From NCBI GenBank assembly GCA_037893225.1, contig JAZGUH010000695.1, positions 1 to 64,000 of the forward strand: a DNA stretch of 64,000 nt, read 5' to 3'. The notes beneath the pieces were generated by a model, which saw only the letters and a list, made by a program, of their open reading frames with translations, was not told the origin of the DNA and made no database searches. This DNA comes from Hippasteria phrygiana (lineage: Eukaryota; Echinodermata; Asteroidea; Valvatida; Goniasteridae). A program made the position numbers and the translations under genes. Of the stretch, positions 11,026-25,377 are shown piece after piece. The first letter of the stretch is position 1. The number at the start of each line of letters is the position of its first letter.

Positions 11026-13340
11026 TCCATACCCCAGGGAATTTGACAGGCATGGAGCAATAAATAAAAGGTAATCTGCACACAGATGGTGGCCGGGAAG
11101 AAAATAAACATTGCGAGGTTTGAATTTTCTCCACAAGTGTTAATTCTAAGAAGCCGCCGATAATTGCAACATGTAGCGCCAGATCTAAGCTATCCATACA
11201 TGTCAAAATTACTGAATTTGGTTGATATTTCATGCAATTATGAATGAGTAAAGCAAGTCATACCCCAGGGAATTTGACAGGCATGGAGCAATAAATAAAA
11301 GGTAATCTGCACACAGATGGAGGCCGGGAAGAAAATAAACATTGCGAGGTTTGAATTTTCTCCACAAGTGTTAACTCTAAGAAGCCGCCGATAATTGCAA
11401 CATGTAGCGCCAGATCTAAGCTATCCATACATGTCAAAATTACTGAATTTGGTTGATATTTCATGCAATTATGAATGAGTAAAGCAAGTCCATACCCCAG
11501 GGAATTTGACATGCATGGAGCAATAAATAGACGGTAACATGTACACAGATGTTGGCCGGAAAGAAAATAAACATTGCGAGGTTTGAATTTTCTCCACAAG
11601 TTTTAACTCTAAGAAGCCGCCGATAATTGCAACATGTAGCGCCAGATCTAAGCTATCCATACATGTCAAAATTACTGAATTTGGTTGATATTTCATGCAA
11701 TTATGAATGAGTAAAGCAAGTCATACCCCAGGGAATTTGACAGGCATGGAGCAATAAATAAAAGGTAATCTGCACACAGATGGAGGCCGGGAAGAAAATA
11801 AACATTGCGAGGTTTAAATTTTCTCCACAAGTGTTAACTCTAAGAAGCCGCCGATAATTGCAACATGTAGCGCCAGATCTAAGCTATCCATACATGTCAA
11901 AATTACTGAATTTGGTTGATATTTCATGCAATTATGAATGAGTAAAGCAAGTCCATACCCCAGGGAATTTGACATGCATGGAGCAATAAATAGACGGTAA
12001 CATGTACACAGATGTTGGCCGGAAAGAAAATAAACATTGCGAGGTTTGAATTTTCTCCACAAGTTTTAACTCTAAGAAGCCGCCGATAATTGCAACATGT
12101 AGCGCCAGATCTAAGCTATCCATACATGTCAAAATTACTGAATTTGGTTGATATTTCATGCAATTATGAATGAGTAAAGCAAGTCATACCCTAGGGAATT
12201 TGACAGGAATGGAGCAATAAATAGAAGGTAATATGCACACAGATGTTGGCCGGAAAGAAAATAAACATTGCGAGGTTTGAATTTTCTCCACAAGTTTTAA
12301 CTCTAAGAAGCCGCCGATAATTGCAACATGTAGCGCCAGATCTAAGCTATCCATACATGTCAAAATTACTGAATTTGGTTGATATTTCATGCAATTATGA
12401 ATGAGTAAAGCAAGTCATACCCCAGGGAATTTGACAGGCATGGAGCAATAAATAGAAGGTAATATGCACACAGATGTTGGCCGGAAAGAAAATAAACATT
12501 GCGAGGTTTGAATTTTCTCCACAAGTTTTAACTCTAAGAAGCTGCCGATAATTGCAACATGTAGCGCCAGATCTAAGCTATCCATACATGTCAAAATTAC
12601 TGAATTTGGTTGATATTTCATGCAATTATGAATGAGTAAAGCAAGTCCATACCCCAGGGAATTTGACAGGCATGGAGCAATAAATAAAAGGTAATCTGCA
12701 CACAGATGGTGGCCGGGAAGAAAATAAACATTTCGAGGTTTGAATTTTCTCCACAAGTGTTAACTCTAAGAAGCCGCCGATAATTGCAACATGTAGCGCC
12801 AGATCTAAGCTATCCATACATGTCAAAATTACTGAATTTGGTTGATATTTCATGCAATTATGAATGAGTAAAGCAAGTCATACCCCAGGGAATTTGACAG
12901 GCATGGAGCAATAAATAAAAGGTAATCTGCACACAGATGGAGGCCGGGAAGAAAATAAACATTGCGAGGTTTGAATTTTCTCCACAAGTGTTAACTCTAA
13001 GAAGCCGCCGATAATTGCAACATGTAGCGCCAGATCTAAGCTATCCATACATGTCAAAATTACTGAATTTGGTTGATATTTCATGCAATTATGAATGAGT
13101 AAAGCAAGTCCATACCCCAGGGAATTTGACATGCATGGAGCAATAAATAGACGGTAACATGTACACAGATGTTGGCCGGAAAGAAAATAAACATTGCGAG
13201 GTTTGAATTTTCTCCACAAGTTTTAACTCTAAGAAGCCGCCGATAATTGCAACATGTAGCGCCAGATCTAAGCTATCCATACATGTCAAAATTACTGAAT
13301 TTGGTTGATATTTCATGCAATTATGAATGAGTAAAGCAAG

Positions 13341-14729
13341 TCCATACCCCAGGGAATTTGACAGGCATGGAGCAATAAATAAAAGGTAATCTGCACACAG
13401 ATGGTGGCCGGGAAGAAAATAAACATTTCGAGGTTTGAATTTTCTCCACAAGTGTTAACTCTAAGAAGCCGCCGATAATTGCAACATGTAGCGCCAGATC
13501 TAAGCTATCCATACATGTCAAAATTACTGAATTTGGTTGATATTTCATGCAATTATGAATGAGTAAAGCAAGTCATACCCCAGGGAATTTGACAGGCATG
13601 GAGCAATAAATAAAAGGTAATCTGCACACAGATGGAGGCCGGGAAGAAAATAAACATTGCGAGGTTTGAATTTTCTCCACAAGTTTTAACTCTAAGAAGC
13701 CGCCGATAATTGCAACATGTAGCGCCAGATCTAAGCTATCCATACATGTCAAAATTACTGAATTTGGTTGATATTTCATGCAATTATGAATGAGTAAAGC
13801 AAGTCATACCCTAGGGAATTTGACAGGCATGGAGCAATAAATATAAGGTAATATGCACACAGATGTTGGCCGGAAAGAAAATAAACATTCCGAGGTTTGA
13901 ATTTTCTCCACAAGTTTTAACTCTAAGAAGCCGCCGATAATTGCAACATGTAGCGCCAGATCTAAGCTATCCATACATGTCAAAATTACTGAATTTGGTT
14001 GATATTTCATGCAATTATGAATGAGTAAAGCAAGTCCATACCCCAGGGAATTTGACAGGCATGGAGCAATAAATAAAAGGTAATCTGCACACAGATGGTG
14101 GCCGGGAAGAAAATAAACATTGCGAGGTTTGAATTTTCTCCACAAGTGTTAATTCTAAGAAGCCGCCGATAATTGCAACATGTAGCGCCAGATCTAAGCT
14201 ATCCATACATGTCAAAATTACTGAATTTGGTTGATATTTCATGCAATTATGAATGAGTAAAGCAAGTCATACCCCAGGGAATTTGACAGGCATGGAGCAA
14301 TAAATAAAAGGTAATCTGCACACAGATGGAGGCCGGGAAGAAAATAAACATTGCGAGGTTTGAATTTTCTCCACAAGTGTTAACTCTAAGAAGCCGCCGA
14401 TAATTGCAACATGTAGCGCCAGATCTAAGCTATCCATACATGTCAAAATTACTGAATTTGGTTGATATTTCATGCAATTATGAATGAGTAAAGCAAGTCC
14501 ATACCCCAGGGAATTTGACATGCATGGAGCAATAAATAGACGGTAACATGTACACAGATGTTGGCCGGAAAGAAAATAAACATTGCGAGGTTTGAATTTT
14601 CTCCACAAGTTTTAACTCTAAGAAGCCGCCGATAATTGCAACATGTAGCGCCAGATCTAAGCTATCCATACATGTCAAAATTACTGAATTTGGTTGATAT
14701 TTCATGCAATTATGAATGAGTAAAGCAAG
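13341..14729. repeat. Six-monomer linker C-D-E-C-D-B between the 24-mer copies
   Basis: Units start at 13341, 13573, 13804, 14035, 14267 and 14498, totalling 1389 bp, which with 5555 makes the 6944-bp spacing. The D at 13573 has AGTTTTAAC rather than the usual AGTGTTAAC and is followed by E rather than B. It may therefore be a D/B exchange product that removed a unit. Confidence 0.75.
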
Positions 14730-17700
14730 TCATACCCCAGGGAATTTGACAGGCATGGAGCAATAAATAAAAGGTAATCTGCACACAGATGGAGGCCGGG
14801 AAGAAAATAAACATTGCGAGGTTTAAATTTTCTCCACAAGTGTTAACTCTAAGAAGCCGCCGATAATTGCAACATGTAGCGCCAGATCTAAGCTATCCAT
14901 ACATGTCAAAATTACTGAATTTGGTTGATATTTCATGCAATTATGAATGAGTAAAGCAAGTCCATACCCCAGGGAATTTGACATGCATGGAGCAATAAAT
15001 AGACGGTAACATGTACACAGATGTTGGCCGGAAAGAAAATAAACATTGCGAGGTTTGAATTTTCTCCACAAGTTTTAACTCTAAGAAGCCGCCGATAATT
15101 GCAACATGTAGCGCCAGATCTAAGCTATCCATACATGTCAAAATTACTGAATTTGGTTGATATTTCATGCAATTATGAATGAGTAAAGCAAGTCATACCC
15201 TAGGGAATTTGACAGGAATGGAGCAATAAATAGAAGGTAATATGCACACAGATGTTGGCCGGAAAGAAAATAAACATTGCGAGGTTTGAATTTTCTCCAC
15301 AAGTTTTAACTCTAAGAAGCCGCCGATAATTGCAACATGTAGCGCCAGATCTAAGCTATCCATACATGTCAAAATTACTGAATTTGGTTGATATTTCATG
15401 CAATTATGAATGAGTAAAGCAAGTCATACCCCAGGGAATTTGACAGGCATGGAGCAATAAATAGAAGGTAATATGCACACAGATGTTGGCCGGAAAGAAA
15501 ATAAACATTGCGAGGTTTGAATTTTCTCCACAAGTTTTAACTCTAAGAAGCTGCCGATAATTGCAACATGTAGCGCCAGATCTAAGCTATCCATACATGT
15601 CAAAATTACTGAATTTGGTTGATATTTCATGCAATTATGAATGAGTAAAGCAAGTCCATACCCCAGGGAATTTGACAGGCATGGAGCAATAAATAAAAGG
15701 TAATCTGCACACAGATGGTGGCCGGGAAGAAAATAAACATTTCGAGGTTTGAATTTTCTCCACAAGTGTTAACTCTAAGAAGCCGCCGATAATTGCAACA
15801 TGTAGCGCCAGATCTAAGCTATCCATACATGTCAAAATTACTGAATTTGGTTGATATTTCATGCAATTATGAATGAGTAAAGCAAGTCATACCCCAGGGA
15901 ATTTGACAGGCATGGAGCAATAAATAAAAGGTAATCTGCACACAGATGGAGGCCGGGAAGAAAATAAACATTGCGAGGTTTGAATTTTCTCCACAAGTGT
16001 TAACTCTAAGAAGCCGCCGATAATTGCAACATGTAGCGCCAGATCTAAGCTATCCATACATGTCAAAATTACTGAATTTGGTTGATATTTCATGCAATTA
16101 TGAATGAGTAAAGCAAGTCCATACCCCAGGGAATTTGACATGCATGGAGCAATAAATAGACGGTAACATGTACACAGATGTTGGCCGGAAAGAAAATAAA
16201 CATTGCGAGGTTTGAATTTTCTCCACAAGTTTTAACTCTAAGAAGCCGCCGATAATTGCAACATGTAGCGCCAGATCTAAGCTATCCATACATGTCAAAA
16301 TTACTGAATTTGGTTGATATTTCATGCAATTATGAATGAGTAAAGCAAGTCCATACCCCAGGGAATTTGACAGGCATGGAGCAATAAATAAAAGGTAATC
16401 TGCACACAGATGGTGGCCGGGAAGAAAATAAACATTTCGAGGTTTGAATTTTCTCCACAAGTGTTAACTCTAAGAAGCCGCCGATAATTGCAACATGTAG
16501 CGCCAGATCTAAGCTATCCATACATGTCAAAATTACTGAATTTGGTTGATATTTCATGCAATTATGAATGAGTAAAGCAAGTCATACCCCAGGGAATTTG
16601 ACAGGCATGGAGCAATAAATAAAAGGTAATCTGCACACAGATGGAGGCCGGGAAGAAAATAAACATTGCGAGGTTTAAATTTTCTCCACAAGTGTTAACT
16701 CTAAGAAGCCGCCGATAATTGCAACATGTAGCGCCAGATCTAAGCTATCCATACATGTCAAAATTACTGAATTTGGTTGATATTTCATGCAATTATGAAT
16801 GAGTAAAGCAAGTCCATACCCCAGGGAATTTGACATGCATGGAGCAATAAATAGACGGTAACATGTACACAGATGTTGGCCGGAAAGAAAATAAACATTG
16901 CGAGGTTTGAATTTTCTCCACAAGTTTTAACTCTAAGAAGCCGCCGATAATTGCAACATGTAGCGCCAGATCTAAGCTATCCATACATGTCAAAATTACT
17001 GAATTTGGTTGATATTTCATGCAATTATGAATGAGTAAAGCAAGTCATACCCTAGGGAATTTGACAGGAATGGAGCAATAAATAGAAGGTAATATGCACA
17101 CAGATGTTGGCCGGAAAGAAAATAAACATTGCGAGGTTTGAATTTTCTCCACAAGTTTTAACTCTAAGAAGCCGCCGATAATTGCAACATGTAGCGCCAG
17201 ATCTAAGCTATCCATACATGTCAAAATTACTGAATTTGGTTGATATTTCATGCAATTATGAATGAGTAAAGCAAGTCATACCCCAGGGAATTTGACAGGC
17301 ATGGAGCAATAAATAAAAGGTAATCTGCACACAGATGGAGGCCGGGAAGAAAATAAACATTGCGAGGTTTGAATTTTCTCCACAAGTGTTAACTCTAAGA
17401 AGCCGCCGATAATTGCAACATGTAGCGCCAGATCTAAGCTATCCATACATGTCAAAATTACTGAATTTGGTTGATATTTCATGCAATTATGAATGAGTAA
17501 AGCAAGTCCATACCCCAGGGAATTTGACATGCATGGAGCAATAAATAGACGGTAACATGTACACAGATGTTGGCCGGAAAGAAAATAAACATTGCGAGGT
17601 TTGAATTTTCTCCACAAGTTTTAACTCTAAGAAGCCGCCGATAATTGCAACATGTAGCGCCAGATCTAAGCTATCCATACATGTCAAAATTACTGAATTT

Positions 17701-20284
17701 GGTTGATATTTCATGCAATTATGAATGAGTAAAGCAAGTCATACCCTAGGGAATTTGACAGGCATGGAGCAATAAATATAAGGTAATATGCACACAGATG
17801 TTGGCCGGAAAGAAAATAAACATTCCGAGGTTTGAATTTTCTCCACAAGTTTTAACTCTAAGAAGCCGCCGATAATTGCAACATGTAGCGCCAGATCTAA
17901 GCTATCCATACATGTCAAAATTACTGAATTTGGTTGATATTTCATGCAATTATGAATGAGTAAAGCAAGTCCATACCCCAGGGAATTTGACAGGCATGGA
18001 GCAATAAATAAAAGGTAATCTGCACACAGATGGTGGCCGGGAAGAAAATAAACATTGCGAGGTTTGAATTTTCTCCACAAGTGTTAATTCTAAGAAGCCG
18101 CCGATAATTGCAACATGTAGCGCCAGATCTAAGCTATCCATACATGTCAAAATTACTGAATTTGGTTGATATTTCATGCAATTATGAATGAGTAAAGCAA
18201 GTCATACCCCAGGGAATTTGACAGGCATGGAGCAATAAATAAAAGGTAATCTGCACACAGATGGAGGCCGGGAAGAAAATAAACATTGCGAGGTTTGAAT
18301 TTTCTCCACAAGTGTTAACTCTAAGAAGCCGCCGATAATTGCAACATGTAGCGCCAGATCTAAGCTATCCATACATGTCAAAATTACTGAATTTGGTTGA
18401 TATTTCATGCAATTATGAATGAGTAAAGCAAGTCCATACCCCAGGGAATTTGACATGCATGGAGCAATAAATAGACGGTAACATGTACACAGATGTTGGC
18501 CGGAAAGAAAATAAACATTGCGAGGTTTGAATTTTCTCCACAAGTTTTAACTCTAAGAAGCCGCCGATAATTGCAACATGTAGCGCCAGATCTAAGCTAT
18601 CCATACATGTCAAAATTACTGAATTTGGTTGATATTTCATGCAATTATGAATGAGTAAAGCAAGTCATACCCCAGGGAATTTGACAGGCATGGAGCAATA
18701 AATAAAAGGTAATCTGCACACAGATGGAGGCCGGGAAGAAAATAAACATTGCGAGGTTTAAATTTTCTCCACAAGTGTTAACTCTAAGAAGCCGCCGATA
18801 ATTGCAACATGTAGCGCCAGATCTAAGCTATCCATACATGTCAAAATTACTGAATTTGGTTGATATTTCATGCAATTATGAATGAGTAAAGCAAGTCCAT
18901 ACCCCAGGGAATTTGACATGCATGGAGCAATAAATAGACGGTAACATGTACACAGATGTTGGCCGGAAAGAAAATAAACATTGCGAGGTTTGAATTTTCT
19001 CCACAAGTTTTAACTCTAAGAAGCCGCCGATAATTGCAACATGTAGCGCCAGATCTAAGCTATCCATACATGTCAAAATTACTGAATTTGGTTGATATTT
19101 CATGCAATTATGAATGAGTAAAGCAAGTCATACCCTAGGGAATTTGACAGGAATGGAGCAATAAATAGAAGGTAATATGCACACAGATGTTGGCCGGAAA
19201 GAAAATAAACATTGCGAGGTTTGAATTTTCTCCACAAGTTTTAACTCTAAGAAGCCGCCGATAATTGCAACATGTAGCGCCAGATCTAAGCTATCCATAC
19301 ATGTCAAAATTACTGAATTTGGTTGATATTTCATGCAATTATGAATGAGTAAAGCAAGTCATACCCCAGGGAATTTGACAGGCATGGAGCAATAAATAGA
19401 AGGTAATATGCACACAGATGTTGGCCGGAAAGAAAATAAACATTGCGAGGTTTGAATTTTCTCCACAAGTTTTAACTCTAAGAAGCTGCCGATAATTGCA
19501 ACATGTAGCGCCAGATCTAAGCTATCCATACATGTCAAAATTACTGAATTTGGTTGATATTTCATGCAATTATGAATGAGTAAAGCAAGTCCATACCCCA
19601 GGGAATTTGACAGGCATGGAGCAATAAATAAAAGGTAATCTGCACACAGATGGTGGCCGGGAAGAAAATAAACATTTCGAGGTTTGAATTTTCTCCACAA
19701 GTGTTAACTCTAAGAAGCCGCCGATAATTGCAACATGTAGCGCCAGATCTAAGCTATCCATACATGTCAAAATTACTGAATTTGGTTGATATTTCATGCA
19801 ATTATGAATGAGTAAAGCAAGTCATACCCCAGGGAATTTGACAGGCATGGAGCAATAAATAAAAGGTAATCTGCACACAGATGGAGGCCGGGAAGAAAAT
19901 AAACATTGCGAGGTTTGAATTTTCTCCACAAGTGTTAACTCTAAGAAGCCGCCGATAATTGCAACATGTAGCGCCAGATCTAAGCTATCCATACATGTCA
20001 AAATTACTGAATTTGGTTGATATTTCATGCAATTATGAATGAGTAAAGCAAGTCCATACCCCAGGGAATTTGACATGCATGGAGCAATAAATAGACGGTA
20101 ACATGTACACAGATGTTGGCCGGAAAGAAAATAAACATTGCGAGGTTTGAATTTTCTCCACAAGTTTTAACTCTAAGAAGCCGCCGATAATTGCAACATG
20201 TAGCGCCAGATCTAAGCTATCCATACATGTCAAAATTACTGAATTTGGTTGATATTTCATGCAATTATGAATGAGTAAAGCAAG
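14730..20284. repeat. 24-monomer block, 5555 bp, copy 2
   Basis: Repeats the unit order and lengths of 7786-13340 at an offset of 6944 bp, including the A' units at 15193, 17045 and 19128 and the GCTGCCG-bearing G units at 15424 and 19359. Its right-hand part, from 17507, is also the start of a separate 3704-bp tandem duplication. The two events therefore overlap, and their relative order might be inferred from private mutations. Confidence 0.9.
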
Positions 20285-21210
20285 TCATACCCTAGGGAAT
20301 TTGACAGGCATGGAGCAATAAATATAAGGTAATATGCACACAGATGTTGGCCGGAAAGAAAATAAACATTCCGAGGTTTGAATTTTCTCCACAAGTTTTA
20401 ACTCTAAGAAGCCGCCGATAATTGCAACATGTAGCGCCAGATCTAAGCTATCCATACATGTCAAAATTACTGAATTTGGTTGATATTTCATGCAATTATG
20501 AATGAGTAAAGCAAGTCCATACCCCAGGGAATTTGACAGGCATGGAGCAATAAATAAAAGGTAATCTGCACACAGATGGTGGCCGGGAAGAAAATAAACA
20601 TTGCGAGGTTTGAATTTTCTCCACAAGTGTTAATTCTAAGAAGCCGCCGATAATTGCAACATGTAGCGCCAGATCTAAGCTATCCATACATGTCAAAATT
20701 ACTGAATTTGGTTGATATTTCATGCAATTATGAATGAGTAAAGCAAGTCATACCCCAGGGAATTTGACAGGCATGGAGCAATAAATAAAAGGTAATCTGC
20801 ACACAGATGGAGGCCGGGAAGAAAATAAACATTGCGAGGTTTGAATTTTCTCCACAAGTGTTAACTCTAAGAAGCCGCCGATAATTGCAACATGTAGCGC
20901 CAGATCTAAGCTATCCATACATGTCAAAATTACTGAATTTGGTTGATATTTCATGCAATTATGAATGAGTAAAGCAAGTCCATACCCCAGGGAATTTGAC
21001 ATGCATGGAGCAATAAATAGACGGTAACATGTACACAGATGTTGGCCGGAAAGAAAATAAACATTGCGAGGTTTGAATTTTCTCCACAAGTGTTAACTCT
21101 AAGAAGCCGCCGATAATTGCAACATGTAGCGCCAGATCTAAGCTATCCATACATGTCAAAATTACTGAATTTGGTTGATATTTCATGCAATTATGAATGA
21201 GTAAAGCAAG
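17507..21210. repeat. 3704-bp 16-mer HOR, copy 1
   Basis: Unit order is B-E-C-D-B-D*-B-A'-G-C-D-B-E-C-D-B, sixteen monomers. The same sixteen, in order and with the same lengths, follow at once at 21211-24914. The last unit, at 20979, has a type B head but the D-type AGTGTTAAC tail and is where the two copies join. The unit before the block (17276, D) does not match the unit at the equivalent place before copy 2, which fixes the left edge. Confidence 0.92.
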
Positions 21211-24200
21211 TCCATACCCCAGGGAATTTGACATGCATGGAGCAATAAATAGACGGTAACATGTACACAGATGTTGGCCGGAAAGAAAATAAACATTGCG
21301 AGGTTTGAATTTTCTCCACAAGTTTTAACTCTAAGAAGCCGCCGATAATTGCAACATGTAGCGCCAGATCTAAGCTATCCATACATGTCAAAATTACTGA
21401 ATTTGGTTGATATTTCATGCAATTATGAATGAGTAAAGCAAGTCATACCCTAGGGAATTTGACAGGCATGGAGCAATAAATATAAGGTAATATGCACACA
21501 GATGTTGGCCGGAAAGAAAATAAACATTCCGAGGTTTGAATTTTCTCCACAAGTTTTAACTCTAAGAAGCCGCCGATAATTGCAACATGTAGCGCCAGAT
21601 CTAAGCTATCCATACATGTCAAAATTACTGAATTTGGTTGATATTTCATGCAATTATGAATGAGTAAAGCAAGTCCATACCCCAGGGAATTTGACAGGCA
21701 TGGAGCAATAAATAAAAGGTAATCTGCACACAGATGGTGGCCGGGAAGAAAATAAACATTGCGAGGTTTGAATTTTCTCCACAAGTGTTAATTCTAAGAA
21801 GCCGCCGATAATTGCAACATGTAGCGCCAGATCTAAGCTATCCATACATGTCAAAATTACTGAATTTGGTTGATATTTCATGCAATTATGAATGAGTAAA
21901 GCAAGTCATACCCCAGGGAATTTGACAGGCATGGAGCAATAAATAAAAGGTAATCTGCACACAGATGGAGGCCGGGAAGAAAATAAACATTGCGAGGTTT
22001 GAATTTTCTCCACAAGTGTTAACTCTAAGAAGCCGCCGATAATTGCAACATGTAGCGCCAGATCTAAGCTATCCATACATGTCAAAATTACTGAATTTGG
22101 TTGATATTTCATGCAATTATGAATGAGTAAAGCAAGTCCATACCCCAGGGAATTTGACATGCATGGAGCAATAAATAGACGGTAACATGTACACAGATGT
22201 TGGCCGGAAAGAAAATAAACATTGCGAGGTTTGAATTTTCTCCACAAGTTTTAACTCTAAGAAGCCGCCGATAATTGCAACATGTAGCGCCAGATCTAAG
22301 CTATCCATACATGTCAAAATTACTGAATTTGGTTGATATTTCATGCAATTATGAATGAGTAAAGCAAGTCATACCCCAGGGAATTTGACAGGCATGGAGC
22401 AATAAATAAAAGGTAATCTGCACACAGATGGAGGCCGGGAAGAAAATAAACATTGCGAGGTTTAAATTTTCTCCACAAGTGTTAACTCTAAGAAGCCGCC
22501 GATAATTGCAACATGTAGCGCCAGATCTAAGCTATCCATACATGTCAAAATTACTGAATTTGGTTGATATTTCATGCAATTATGAATGAGTAAAGCAAGT
22601 CCATACCCCAGGGAATTTGACATGCATGGAGCAATAAATAGACGGTAACATGTACACAGATGTTGGCCGGAAAGAAAATAAACATTGCGAGGTTTGAATT
22701 TTCTCCACAAGTTTTAACTCTAAGAAGCCGCCGATAATTGCAACATGTAGCGCCAGATCTAAGCTATCCATACATGTCAAAATTACTGAATTTGGTTGAT
22801 ATTTCATGCAATTATGAATGAGTAAAGCAAGTCATACCCTAGGGAATTTGACAGGAATGGAGCAATAAATAGAAGGTAATATGCACACAGATGTTGGCCG
22901 GAAAGAAAATAAACATTGCGAGGTTTGAATTTTCTCCACAAGTTTTAACTCTAAGAAGCCGCCGATAATTGCAACATGTAGCGCCAGATCTAAGCTATCC
23001 ATACATGTCAAAATTACTGAATTTGGTTGATATTTCATGCAATTATGAATGAGTAAAGCAAGTCATACCCCAGGGAATTTGACAGGCATGGAGCAATAAA
23101 TAGAAGGTAATATGCACACAGATGTTGGCCGGAAAGAAAATAAACATTGCGAGGTTTGAATTTTCTCCACAAGTTTTAACTCTAAGAAGCTGCCGATAAT
23201 TGCAACATGTAGCGCCAGATCTAAGCTATCCATACATGTCAAAATTACTGAATTTGGTTGATATTTCATGCAATTATGAATGAGTAAAGCAAGTCCATAC
23301 CCCAGGGAATTTGACAGGCATGGAGCAATAAATAAAAGGTAATCTGCACACAGATGGTGGCCGGGAAGAAAATAAACATTTCGAGGTTTGAATTTTCTCC
23401 ACAAGTGTTAACTCTAAGAAGCCGCCGATAATTGCAACATGTAGCGCCAGATCTAAGCTATCCATACATGTCAAAATTACTGAATTTGGTTGATATTTCA
23501 TGCAATTATGAATGAGTAAAGCAAGTCATACCCCAGGGAATTTGACAGGCATGGAGCAATAAATAAAAGGTAATCTGCACACAGATGGAGGCCGGGAAGA
23601 AAATAAACATTGCGAGGTTTGAATTTTCTCCACAAGTGTTAACTCTAAGAAGCCGCCGATAATTGCAACATGTAGCGCCAGATCTAAGCTATCCATACAT
23701 GTCAAAATTACTGAATTTGGTTGATATTTCATGCAATTATGAATGAGTAAAGCAAGTCCATACCCCAGGGAATTTGACATGCATGGAGCAATAAATAGAC
23801 GGTAACATGTACACAGATGTTGGCCGGAAAGAAAATAAACATTGCGAGGTTTGAATTTTCTCCACAAGTTTTAACTCTAAGAAGCCGCCGATAATTGCAA
23901 CATGTAGCGCCAGATCTAAGCTATCCATACATGTCAAAATTACTGAATTTGGTTGATATTTCATGCAATTATGAATGAGTAAAGCAAGTCATACCCTAGG
24001 GAATTTGACAGGCATGGAGCAATAAATATAAGGTAATATGCACACAGATGTTGGCCGGAAAGAAAATAAACATTCCGAGGTTTGAATTTTCTCCACAAGT
24101 TTTAACTCTAAGAAGCCGCCGATAATTGCAACATGTAGCGCCAGATCTAAGCTATCCATACATGTCAAAATTACTGAATTTGGTTGATATTTCATGCAAT

Positions 24201-24914
24201 TATGAATGAGTAAAGCAAGTCCATACCCCAGGGAATTTGACAGGCATGGAGCAATAAATAAAAGGTAATCTGCACACAGATGGTGGCCGGGAAGAAAATA
24301 AACATTGCGAGGTTTGAATTTTCTCCACAAGTGTTAATTCTAAGAAGCCGCCGATAATTGCAACATGTAGCGCCAGATCTAAGCTATCCATACATGTCAA
24401 AATTACTGAATTTGGTTGATATTTCATGCAATTATGAATGAGTAAAGCAAGTCATACCCCAGGGAATTTGACAGGCATGGAGCAATAAATAAAAGGTAAT
24501 CTGCACACAGATGGAGGCCGGGAAGAAAATAAACATTGCGAGGTTTGAATTTTCTCCACAAGTGTTAACTCTAAGAAGCCGCCGATAATTGCAACATGTA
24601 GCGCCAGATCTAAGCTATCCATACATGTCAAAATTACTGAATTTGGTTGATATTTCATGCAATTATGAATGAGTAAAGCAAGTCCATACCCCAGGGAATT
24701 TGACATGCATGGAGCAATAAATAGACGGTAACATGTACACAGATGTTGGCCGGAAAGAAAATAAACATTGCGAGGTTTGAATTTTCTCCACAAGTTTTAA
24801 CTCTAAGAAGCCGCCGATAATTGCAACATGTAGCGCCAGATCTAAGCTATCCATACATGTCAAAATTACTGAATTTGGTTGATATTTCATGCAATTATGA
24901 ATGAGTAAAGCAAG
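21211..24914. repeat. 3704-bp 16-mer HOR, copy 2
   Basis: Directly adjoins copy 1 and repeats its unit order. Its last unit (24683) is an ordinary B with AGTTTTAAC, unlike the chimeric 20979 at the end of copy 1. It is followed by E (24915) and C (25146, with AGTGTTAACTC), so the 16-mer periodicity stops here. Confidence 0.92.
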
Positions 24915-25377
24915 TCATACCCTAGGGAATTTGACAGGCATGGAGCAATAAATATAAGGTAATATGCACACAGATGTTGGCCGGAAAGAAAATAAACATT
25001 CCGAGGTTTGAATTTTCTCCACAAGTTTTAACTCTAAGAAGCCGCCGATAATTGCAACATGTAGCGCCAGATCTAAGCTATCCATACATGTCAAAATTAC
25101 TGAATTTGGTTGATATTTCATGCAATTATGAATGAGTAAAGCAAGTCCATACCCCAGGGAATTTGACAGGCATGGAGCAATAAATAAAAGGTAATCTGCA
25201 CACAGATGGTGGCCGGGAAGAAAATAAACATTGCGAGGTTTGAATTTTCTCCACAAGTGTTAACTCTAAGAAGCCGCCGATAATTGCAACATGTAGCGCC
25301 AGATCTAAGCTATCCATACATGTCAAAATTACTGAATTTGGTTGATATTTCATGCAATTATGAATGAGTAAAGCAAG

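Larger units (their letters stand above)
7786..13340. repeat. 24-monomer block, 5555 bp, copy 1 (copied at +6944)
   Basis: Unit order is D*-B-A'-G-C-D-B-C-D*-B-A'-D-B-E-C-D-B-D*-B-A'-G-C-D-B. The same order with the same unit lengths occupies 14730-20284. The match ends on both sides: unit 7554 (C) faces 14498 (B), and unit 13341 (C) faces 20285 (E). Within the block, D*-B-A' occurs three times, so the block itself was assembled from smaller duplications. One difference I noted is at unit 9174, where B has AGTGTTAAC but its partner at 16118 has AGTTTTAAC. Confidence 0.9.
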
